From an uncultured Ruminococcus sp. (GTDB taxonomy: Bacteria > Bacillota > Clostridia > Oscillospirales > Ruminococcaceae): DNA of 5,722 bases. This document shows, one piece after another, positions 1-5,656 of the stretch. Numbering within the stretch: position 1 is the first letter of the stretch; each line of letters starts with the position of its first letter. The DNA is taken from the NCBI GenBank assembly GCA_945835085.1, contig CAMAIG010000119.1:1-5722 (forward strand), read 5' to 3'. Both the position numbers and the translations under genes were made by a program. The notes under the pieces are model-generated. The model did no database searches. It had not been told where the DNA came from and was given only the letters and a program-made list of their open reading frames with translations.

Positions 1-975
1 AGGGTCGGAAATAAACATGGGACGCTTGTTTGTGTCCTTAATGTTTGCAATGCTGCCCCATATGGTCTTGGAGCTTGCATAAATTACCCTGTTATAGCCG
101 CTTGCAATGTTTGCAAATGCCGCCGTAAAGTTGCCGTAATCAATGCTGCCGCCCTTGGAATATGTGATTACCTGAGGTGTGCCGCTTTCTGCTTCGAGGG
201 CGGTAACAATGCCCTTAGGCTGAGGCTTCCAGCTGTCACTTGTGCCGGGTTTACCCTTGCCGAGCACCTCTGCCTTTGCCATAGCCGCACCGATCTTGCG
301 GCCAATGAGATCTACGATATATGTCATAAAGTCCTCAATAGCCATCTTTTTAAGGCTCCAGGATACGGGGATGCACTTTGCAAGCTCACAGCCTGTAAGA
401 GTAAGCGTTGCAAATCCAACCTTGCCGTCACTCATGCTGTCAGCCTCAGTAAGCCACTCCGCATCGGTTGCATTGCCGTCCTCTTTGATGAGTTTAAGGT
501 CTGCATTGATAAATGTACGCTGTACATCGCCGTAAACTGCGTGCTGACTTGCAGCAACAGTCCAGATACGGCGCTCCTCCTGTACAGGTATGATCATAGC
601 GTTGTCCTTTGCCGTGTTTGCCGCATTTATGGGGCGGTTTATCTCTGCAAGTACCGTGCTCTCGTCACTTGTCAGGTCAATGCCCATAAGGGACTTGGCA
701 AAAGCCGTGCGGTAAATTGCGTCCTTGTCAACAGGCTTTGCCGCAGCTGTTACTGCATTAGCTATAACACCTGCCTCAAGACCTGCACCGACAGTCGGAG
801 CTGCGTTCATAGCCTGCAGATTTGCCCTTGCCGTACATTCCGCCTCGTATCTTGCATCAAGAGCGGTTATCTCGCCCATAATACCCTCTGCGCCCTCTGT
901 GTCTCCGGCGTTTATCATGCCCTCAGCCTGTGCATAAAGTTCGTTTCTTCTTGCTGTGTACTCTTCTCTGGTCAT
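1..975 (-). CDS. HK97-fold major capsid protein (partial, 3' end outside window)
   Basis: This is the shell subunit of the procapsid and mature head. The frame is open from the ATG at 975 to the left edge, giving 325 residues with no stop, so the C-terminus is missing (perhaps 70-100 residues by family size). Residues 1-60 are polar, Ala/Glu-rich and probably helical, like the delta (scaffolding) domain of phage_capsid-family proteins. A small-residue linker follows at about 60-82. The core then shows the expected order: an E-loop-like stretch at about 145-185, a spine-helix segment around 210-240 (IEDFMTYIVDLIG), the PKGI signature at 253-256, and an A-domain segment near 297-325 (VIYASSKTIWGS). 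The start is fixed by GGAGGT eight bases upstream and by a 4-base ATGA overlap with the protease gene, which implies coupled translation. The family call is firm. The delta-domain role and its cleavage are inferred from family knowledge. Confidence 0.92.
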   Translation of the reverse strand, partial: MTREEYTARRNELYAQAEGMINAGDTEGAEGIMGEITALDARYEAECTARANLQAMNAAPTVGAGLEAGVIANAVTAAAKPVDKDAIYRTAFAKSLMGIDLTSDESTVLAEINRPINAANTAKDNAMIIPVQEERRIWTVAASQHAVYGDVQRTFINADLKLIKEDGNATDAEWLTEADSMSDGKVGFATLTLTGCELAKCIPVSWSLKKMAIEDFMTYIVDLIGRKIGAAMAKAEVLGKGKPGTSDSWKPQPKGIVTALEAESGTPQVITYSKGGSIDYGNFTAAFANIASGYNRVIYASSKTIWGSIANIKDTNKRPMFISDP

Positions 976-1703
976 GTTCTTATACCTCCGTTTTTAAAAT
1001 TCAAAAGTTTAAGTTTTGCTTTTGCTTTTTTGAGATTATCATTATCACCGCTGTTTGCGGCATTATCTCCGGTTTTTAAAATATCCTGCATTTCTCTGCA
1101 CTTGTCAATCACCTGTTTTGGCAAAAGTCCGCTGCCGCTCTGAGCCGCCGCAAGTGACGGCGCTGTCAGCTTGCTTTCATCGTCAAACATAATGCCGTCA
1201 ACAAGTCCAAACTCCAAAGCCTCCTGCGGAGTGAAATACGTCTCATGCCCCATTTTATCAAGTATCTCCTCCTCAGAGCGCCCCGTTTTAAGGCGGTAAG
1301 CGTTTGCTATTGCCCTGTCGGTAACGTCAAGCAGCTCTGCAAAGTGCATATGCTCAGATTTGTCACCGCTGCCGCCGCAGGAAGCGTTATGTATCATAAT
1401 TTGTGCAGTGGGTGATATTTCGCAATGCCCTGCGCAGGCGATAACAGACGCCGCCGAAGCCGCTATACCGGTGATATGTATCTTTACAGCACCCTTGCTG
1501 TATGCCTTTAGCCTGGTGTATATCTGAGAGCCGTCATATACAGAGCCGCCGCCGCTGTTGATCCATACGTCCACCTGCTCCCCTGCAGGTGCCTTGTCAA
1601 GCAGCCTCTCTACATCATTCGGACATACAGCCTGCAAGCCGTACCAGTCATATACCCATTTGTCATCATTGGGCACGATAACGCCATTGATATTTACATC
1701 CAT
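972..1703 (-). CDS. ClpP-like (peptidase family S14) prohead maturation protease
   Basis: This 243-residue serine protease belongs to the ClpP/crotonase-fold group that phages use to mature HK97-type procapsids. The fold signatures appear in order: INSGGG at 48-53 (oxyanion-loop region), the nucleophile in GIAASAAS with Ser83, the base in QIMIHNAS with His105, and TPQEALEFGLVDG at 158-170. The position that aligns with the third catalytic residue of ClpP (Asp) is Glu154. The last 45 residues are polar and Lys/Asp/Asn-rich, outside the protease fold, and may tether the enzyme in the procapsid. AAGGAGG lies eight bases before the ATG, and the portal stop is only three bases away. Position between portal and capsid genes is the classic place for this enzyme and argues against a housekeeping ClpP. 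The likely substrate is the capsid N-terminal domain (inferred). Confidence 0.93.
   Translation of the reverse strand: MDVNINGVIVPNDDKWVYDWYGLQAVCPNDVERLLDKAPAGEQVDVWINSGGGSVYDGSQIYTRLKAYSKGAVKIHITGIAASAASVIACAGHCEISPTAQIMIHNASCGGSGDKSEHMHFAELLDVTDRAIANAYRLKTGRSEEEILDKMGHETYFTPQEALEFGLVDGIMFDDESKLTAPSLAAAQSGSGLLPKQVIDKCREMQDILKTGDNAANSGDNDNLKKAKAKLKLLNFKNGGIRT
984..1030 (-). promoter_or_regulatory. Ribosome binding site and A/T-rich leader of the capsid gene
   Basis: On the coding strand GGAGGT (989-984) sits eight bases before the capsid ATG and lies inside the last codons of the protease gene. The roughly 40 bases just upstream are almost all A and T, with little room for stable structure. 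Such a stretch could act as an unstructured ribosome landing site and help make the capsid protein the most abundant product. The Shine-Dalgarno match is seen directly. The enhancer role is inference. Confidence 0.6.
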
Positions 1704-1706
1704 TGT

Positions 1707-2945
1707 TTACCCCTCCTTGCTGTTTTTATCCGCCGCAGCTCCGTCCGTTTCTTCCGTAGTCCTTGTATCAAGACGCCTTATAGGCTTGTCACCGCCCTCA
1801 ACGGGAGCCATGTTAAAGACCGCTCTCCACTCGTTTGGAGTAAGCGCCCCTCTGTCAACCATCTGCATTAGATTTAACTTTGTGCTTATGCTTGCGCAGG
1901 CAAGGTTTGCCGCTTCAAAATATATCTTGTTGCCGAAGGCTCTTGCTCTTCGTGTAAACAAGCGTAAGCTCCATTGCTCTGACATCTGTATAGCATAAGG
2001 CTCTATCTCCGTTTCATAGTAGCTGTTCCATTCATCCTCGGTATAAAGAGCCTGTACAATTTTGCTGTTAGTGCCAAGCAGTGAGTAAATGCGCTGTACC
2101 ACCCTGTCAGTCTGCGCCGCATTTGGTACATAGTCCTTAGGCTCGATGCGGTCAATGTCCGCCTTAGCGTCCACCGCCGCCACACCTACGGAGTCGTTGT
2201 CAAGGGTCAGATAATTGTCCGCAAACTCCTTTGCGTTTGCCTTAAGATCCTCCTTGCGCAGGCTGACCTTGTATTTAAGCAGCCATTGTACTATGGCACT
2301 GTTTTTTATAGCCTTTACAATGCCCTGATCTGCCGTGTTTACGACCTCCATAAGCGGAGCAAGTGCCGCCGCAGGCGATTCCCCGAAAATATCATTGTCG
2401 GCATAACACTCTCTGATATGTATTATCTGAGAGTACGGAAAAACTCCGCTCTTGCCGTTGCGGTATGTAAACTTGATATAAAGCCGCCCCGATTCATCAA
2501 ACTTTGCCTCTGCGATAGCCGCAGGAACGGGGTATATTTCCTTGGGATAGCCTTCATCATCGTATATGACAACGGCAAATGCGTTTCCGTTAAGCATAAC
2601 TTGATTTGCCAGCTTTTCCTGGAGCATCTGCCCCGTCATATACGGGTTAGGCTCTTTGAGCAAAAATTTTATATACGGCTCGGGGTCGACCTTTATATCC
2701 GTCGTACCGTCAGGCATTACAGTTTCCCGTATGTGCTTTGCACACAGCTTGCCGATAGCCTTAGCCTTTGGCCTGAGCGCCGCCCTTACAATGTCGGATT
2801 GATAAATGCGCCCGTTCCAGGCGTAAAAGCCGTTGCCCGTGTCCGTTATCATTTTAAGCACCGTCTTAGAGGGTGCGTCTGTCTCTCCGTGTATAAGCCG
2901 TGAAGCCGCCGCACGAATGTTTGATATAATATTTATCGCACACAC
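1707..2945 (-). CDS. HK97-family phage portal protein
   Basis: This 412-residue protein forms the dodecameric ring at the special head vertex, through which DNA enters and to which terminase and later the connector bind. Family hallmarks are the N-terminal block around residues 40-71 (AWNGRIYQSDIVRAA), EPNPYMTGQ at 98-106 followed by MLNGNAFAVVIYDDEG at 117-132, IIHIREC with DIFGESPAA at 174-193, an ETEIEPYA stretch at 311-318 leading into the stem/wing region, and NEWRAVFNMAPVEGGD at 371-386. The C-terminal tail after about 390 is polar and low in complexity. The length fits the family. The only start codon in frame after the upstream TGA at 2957-2955 is GTG 2945, four bases past the terminase stop, and it overlaps the only Shine-Dalgarno-like run. 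The start could therefore be this GTG by reinitiation, or a rarer codon a few residues in. Confidence 0.93.
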   Translation of the reverse strand: MCAINIISNIRAAASRLIHGETDAPSKTVLKMITDTGNGFYAWNGRIYQSDIVRAALRPKAKAIGKLCAKHIRETVMPDGTTDIKVDPEPYIKFLLKEPNPYMTGQMLQEKLANQVMLNGNAFAVVIYDDEGYPKEIYPVPAAIAEAKFDESGRLYIKFTYRNGKSGVFPYSQIIHIRECYADNDIFGESPAAALAPLMEVVNTADQGIVKAIKNSAIVQWLLKYKVSLRKEDLKANAKEFADNYLTLDNDSVGVAAVDAKADIDRIEPKDYVPNAAQTDRVVQRIYSLLGTNSKIVQALYTEDEWNSYYETEIEPYAIQMSEQWSLRLFTRRARAFGNKIYFEAANLACASISTKLNLMQMVDRGALTPNEWRAVFNMAPVEGGDKPIRRLDTRTTEETDGAAADKNSKEG

Positions 2946-2951
2946 CCCCTT
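2945..2951 (-). promoter_or_regulatory. Shine-Dalgarno-like AAGGGGG overlapping the portal start
   Basis: The coding strand reads TAAGGGGGTG across the terminase stop and the assigned portal GTG. The purine run therefore touches the start codon instead of sitting 5-9 bases upstream, and no other good ribosome binding site precedes it. This suggests termination-reinitiation by the ribosome finishing the terminase gene, or initiation slightly downstream, for example at ATA 2936, which would have ideal spacing but is a rare start. Confidence 0.4.
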
Positions 2952-4623
2952 ATATCAGCGAAAGATATTCTTCCGATTTGTTTCGTAAAACTATATAGCC
3001 GTCCAGTTCAGCCGCCACGCCGTCTATTCTCATGCGGCTGTCTGTTCCCTTTACAAGCTGTATATTTCCGTTTATGTCAGTCTTTACAGCGGCATTCATC
3101 ATGCACCACTCATCAACGGGATTTTTGCCTCTGATAATGCGCCTGCTCTGCAAGTCCGCTTTCCATTCCTTCATGGGGTCGGACATTGTTTTCATTCCCT
3201 GCCTTACCTCCATAAGGCAGCTGTCCCCGAATTCCGCCGCAAACGCCATCTTAAGGCTGTCATCGATATGCCAGGGGTCATACCCAATATGTACCACCCA
3301 CAGGTCAAACTCGTCTCGAAGTTCGCAAAACCAATCCAAAAATACCTGCTTGTTTACTTTTTTCCCCGGACAAGTCCGCATATATCCCTGACTTATCCAT
3401 AGCTTGTAGGGAGCGTTGTCACGTTCTCTTCGGCTTCCTGCCGCGCAAAGCTCATTTACCTTATCCTCAGGCATCCAGTACATAGAGCGGACATAAATGT
3501 TATTATCCCCCGAGCGCATAAATAAAGCCTTTGCCGCCGCAAGGTCGACGCTGTCAGCGGCATCAAAGCCGCCTATGCAGTATTTAAAGCCGCCGTCCTC
3601 GGGAATAGGCTCTTCGTTGTGCAGCTCGTCATATCTGAGCCAGCTTGCAATAGATGTTTCCTTGCGGTTAAAATCTTTTACAAGCACTGTGGGCTTAAAG
3701 CTCGGGTCCTCGTCAGCCTTTTTTACCATGTCCGCCAAAAAGGACTGCTTTTTTATCGTCCCAAGTCCGGGATTTGCTTTTATCCACACCTTGGGGTCGT
3801 GCCAGTCGTCCTCGGGGTCAAGCTCATAAATGAGCGGTAAAAAATGCTCGTCCTTGCTCGGATCGTCAATGACCTTGCAGGCATAAGCATACTGACTGTC
3901 AAAAATGCTGTCTCTTACAAATCCGTTTGTTGTGATGCAGTATAGCAGCGGTTGATCTCTCGCCGTCATAGCCTGCTTCATAAGGTCGTAAACGTCACGG
4001 TTTTTTATAGCCGCCAGCTCGTCAAGCATAACGGCATGAGCATTAAGTCCGTCAAGGCTGTTTGTATTGCTTGCCAGAGCCGCAATAAATCCAAGGTTGT
4101 ATTTGAACCATAGATCGGATTTGCGCTTGCGTATATGCTTGCTGAGCATAGGCGACTGGAGCCTCATATTGCAGCATTCGTTGTAGCCTTTTTTCGCCTG
4201 CTTTTCCCCGGTTGCGATAAAATATATTTCAGGTGCGCCCTCTCCGTCATTGATAAGCAGATCGTAAGCAAGCCCCGAAGACTCCGTAGTCTTGCCGTTT
4301 TTACGCCCCTCGATGGTCAGCACCTCATTGTATTGCCTTAAGTCATCGTCATCGACAAAGCCAAATACAGTCTCAAATTTTGCCCGCTGAAAAAGCTCAA
4401 GGATAAGCGGAGCGCCCTTTTTACCTGCGGATTGTTTGCAAAAGCTCTGTATAAAATCAATATGCGGCTGTGCAAGCTCAAGGTCAAAATGATACTTGCC
4501 GGGCTTTTGTACAGCTTCAAGCCTTTGCTCATATACACGCCTTATCTTGTCACAGGCAGTTATACGCCCGTCAACAACAGCGGATCCGTACTCGATAAGC
4601 GCAGAGTTTTTAAGGTCCGCCAC
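2950..4623 (-). CDS. terL: Phage terminase large subunit (ATPase plus nuclease)
   Basis: This is the DNA packaging motor: an N-terminal ATPase pumps DNA into the procapsid and a C-terminal RNase H-like nuclease cuts the concatemer. The 557 residues match the Terminase_1 / YmfN-like family in length. The N-terminus (LIEYGSAVVDGRI, then KIRRVYEQ) fits the usual start of this family, supporting the GTG at 4623. The Walker A-like loop is GRKNGKTT at 106-113, the RKNGK form typical of this family. Walker B is VMLDE at 198-202, and a motif III candidate is TTNG at 231-234. Nuclease acidic residues are probably Asp354 (GGFDAADS), Asp449 (IGYDPWHID) and Asp534 (RMRIDGVAA). It begins two bases after the zinc-ribbon gene and has only a weak AAGG eleven bases upstream, so coupling is likely. 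Whether packaging is cos- or pac-type cannot be read from this sequence alone. Confidence 0.96.
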   Translation of the reverse strand: MADLKNSALIEYGSAVVDGRITACDKIRRVYEQRLEAVQKPGKYHFDLELAQPHIDFIQSFCKQSAGKKGAPLILELFQRAKFETVFGFVDDDDLRQYNEVLTIEGRKNGKTTESSGLAYDLLINDGEGAPEIYFIATGEKQAKKGYNECCNMRLQSPMLSKHIRKRKSDLWFKYNLGFIAALASNTNSLDGLNAHAVMLDELAAIKNRDVYDLMKQAMTARDQPLLYCITTNGFVRDSIFDSQYAYACKVIDDPSKDEHFLPLIYELDPEDDWHDPKVWIKANPGLGTIKKQSFLADMVKKADEDPSFKPTVLVKDFNRKETSIASWLRYDELHNEEPIPEDGGFKYCIGGFDAADSVDLAAAKALFMRSGDNNIYVRSMYWMPEDKVNELCAAGSRRERDNAPYKLWISQGYMRTCPGKKVNKQVFLDWFCELRDEFDLWVVHIGYDPWHIDDSLKMAFAAEFGDSCLMEVRQGMKTMSDPMKEWKADLQSRRIIRGKNPVDEWCMMNAAVKTDINGNIQLVKGTDSRMRIDGVAAELDGYIVLRNKSEEYLSLI

Positions 4624-4625
4624 CG

Positions 4626-4808
4626 CTAACCACGCCTTACCGTCTTACATCCGCACTCGGGACAGACTGCTTTGTAAATATAATCATTGCGCCAGAACTC
4701 GACCTCATACTCTCCACGCTCAGCCGCAAATACGCATCCGCACTTGGAGCAGTCAAACGTCCTTACCTCAGGGAGCGCACACGGCTCTCCGTGCTTTATG
4801 ATCTGCAT
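4626..4808 (-). CDS. Small double-CxxC zinc-ribbon protein
   Basis: This 60-residue protein has two knuckles, CSKC at residues 20-23 and CPEC at 49-52, separated by 25 residues rich in aromatic and charged side chains (GEYEVEFWRNDYIY). This is the layout of a zinc ribbon or rubredoxin-like knuckle pair binding one zinc ion. Extra cysteines at 10, 25 and 54 are not needed for that. There is no His-Asn-His pattern, so it is not the HNH nuclease often found next to terminase genes. The ATG has GGGAGG nine bases upstream. The stop lies two bases before the large terminase start, so the two are probably co-translated. It could help the terminase or its nuclease bind DNA, or simply be a small structural zinc protein. 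The fold call is reasonable; the function is unknown. Confidence 0.8.
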   Translation of the reverse strand: MQIIKHGEPCALPEVRTFDCSKCGCVFAAERGEYEVEFWRNDYIYKAVCPECGCKTVRRG

Positions 4809-4810
4809 AC

Positions 4811-4834
4811 AATATCGCCTCCCGACCGGATATT
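4811..4834 (-). repeat. Inverted repeat enclosing the zinc-ribbon gene's ribosome binding site
   Basis: AATATC (4811-4816) and GATATT (4829-4834) are a perfect 6-base inverted repeat separated by 12 bases. In the mRNA the loop would hold the GGGAGG (4823-4818) that serves the zinc-ribbon start at 4808. The stem is short and A/U-rich, so it is weak. It could present the binding site in a loop or be a target for a dimeric repressor or RNA-binding protein. The repeat is seen directly; any function is inference, and chance is quite possible. Confidence 0.35.
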
Positions 4835-4840
4835 ATTAAA

Positions 4841-5047
4841 TCATTTTTGATTGGCCTGCTCCTTGCATTCGACTGCAATATCATAGTTTATATCCTCGGC
4901 AGGATCAAGCTCCACAATATCATAGCTAAATCTACTATCAAGTATTATAAAGCCGTCATTTTTAAGCTGCCTTTTTATATTTATTCTGATTGTTTCAAGC
5001 ATATCGGCAGATGCAATAAAGTTAGTTGTGATTATTAATTTTTTCAT
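4841..5047 (-). CDS. Small AT-rich hypothetical protein
   Basis: I do not recognise this 68-residue protein. The sequence suggests a beta-alpha-beta-beta layout: strand KKLIITTNF (2-10), an amphipathic helix around 13-30 (SADMLETIRINIKRQLKN), strand GFIILDS (32-38), and a DIVEL strand (43-47) leading into an acidic C-terminal half. There is no signal peptide, membrane segment or cysteine pair. Its composition stands out: about 34% GC by hand count, against roughly 45-50% in its neighbours. The start has only a GGGG ten bases upstream, a weak ribosome binding site. It lies 16 bases after the membrane-protein gene and 32 before the zinc-ribbon gene, on the same strand. Codon structure and a clean in-operon fit argue that it is a real gene, perhaps acquired separately. 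Confidence 0.65.
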   Translation of the reverse strand: MKKLIITTNFIASADMLETIRINIKRQLKNDGFIILDSRFSYDIVELDPAEDINYDIAVECKEQANQK

Positions 5048-5063
5048 TTTTCAATTTCCCCAA

Positions 5064-5228
5064 TCAAAACGTCACCGTAATATTAAGCACCGCCGCAGCC
5101 ACCCAGTAAACCGCCTTTTTGTAATCTTTCTGCCGCAGATAAACCACCGCCGCCGCAAGGTCAAGAATTATAAGCACCAGCGGAAAAACCTGCTCGGGAC
5201 GTATGACCTCAAATATTTTCTTTATCAT
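5064..5228 (-). CDS. Small two-segment membrane protein
   Basis: This 54-residue reading frame starts with ATG at 5228 and ends with TGA at 5064. It starts inside the stop region of the small terminase gene (ATGA, 4-base overlap), and GAAAGG lies six bases upstream. It has a short charged N-terminus (MIKKIFEVIRPEQ) and then two hydrophobic stretches: about residues 14-31 (VFPLVLIILDLAAAVVYL) and 40-54 (VYWVAAAVLNITVTF). They are separated by a positively charged turn (RQKDYKK, 32-38), so the sequence resembles a helical hairpin in the membrane, with the basic turn expected on the cytoplasmic side. GC content is like the terminase genes. Two short segments are holin-like in outline, but the place between the terminase subunits is not where lysis genes normally sit. 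The function is unknown. Confidence 0.72.
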   Translation of the reverse strand: MIKKIFEVIRPEQVFPLVLIILDLAAAVVYLRQKDYKKAVYWVAAAVLNITVTF

Positions 5229-5656
5229 TTCTTGCCTTTCTGCCGCTGCGCAATAAACTCCATAAGCTCGTCCTTTATCTCCGCCTCGGGAGTGCAGTCT
5301 GCAAGGGTCTTGATTGCCGTGATGTAGTTTTTTATCAGCGTGTTATAAGCCTTACTCTGAGTAGATTCCTTCGTGCCGTACTGATCGGCACCGTTTTTGT
5401 AAGTCTCGGTAACGCCGATGTAATAAAGCTGCTCCGCAAGGTCGTCAAGCTGAGCCGACATAAACGCCGTTTGCCGCATAAGCCCCAACAAAGCGTTATA
5501 CTTGTTTGCATCAATGGCAAGCTCCTTGCTGCCCTCTTTGCAGTACAGCTTTTTGAGCCTGCGAAACTCCTTAGCCGCCGCCGCTCTGAGCTGTTCCGGG
5601 GTCTTGCGAGGTATCTCCCCTGCATCTCCCTCAACCTTGCCCTTATCCTCCGCCAT
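5225..5656 (-). CDS. terS: Phage terminase small subunit, P27-like
   Basis: The small terminase subunit recognises the packaging site on phage DNA and regulates the large subunit. This 143-residue version has a polar, charged N-terminus (1-45), then helices around 46-85 (NKYNALLGLMRQ, QLDDLAEQLYYIG). The signature of P27-type subunits follows: a variable turn with YGTKESTQSKAYN (93-105) and a helix YITAIKTLADCTPEAEIKD (111-129), ending in a lysine-rich tail. The start is set at the ATG at 5656 because GGGAGGT lies eight bases upstream. The same frame stays open to the right window edge, but the 17 residues that a GTG at 5707 would add are low-complexity and would cover that ribosome binding site. 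Position as first gene of the module, upstream of the large subunit and portal genes, strongly supports the call. Sequence similarity alone is moderate. Confidence 0.83.
   Translation of the reverse strand: MAEDKGKVEGDAGEIPRKTPEQLRAAAAKEFRRLKKLYCKEGSKELAIDANKYNALLGLMRQTAFMSAQLDDLAEQLYYIGVTETYKNGADQYGTKESTQSKAYNTLIKNYITAIKTLADCTPEAEIKDELMEFIAQRQKGKK

Noticed and set aside
1002..1018. Short inverted repeat (CAAAA/TTTTG) as a terminator before the capsid gene
   Set aside because: It is five A/T-rich pairs inside coding sequence with no following T-run on the coding strand, and termination here would block the most needed gene.
541..1143. Long plus-strand reading frame (200 codons) opposite the capsid and protease genes
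   Set aside because: It is antisense to two confidently identified genes, spans their junction, has a Cys/Ser/Leu-rich composition typical of a shadow frame, and matches no family I know.
2286..2903. Long plus-strand reading frame (205 codons) opposite the portal gene
   Set aside because: It is fully antisense to conserved portal motifs, Arg/Tyr/Cys-rich, and has no plausible domain; treated as a shadow.
4626..4808. HNH endonuclease
   Set aside because: The CxxC pairs fit a zinc ribbon, but there is no His-Asn-His core and 60 residues is shorter than phage HNH proteins.
5064..5228. Holin
   Set aside because: Two hydrophobic segments fit loosely, but no endolysin gene is nearby and the location inside the terminase region is not typical of lysis genes, so I kept it as a membrane protein of unknown role.
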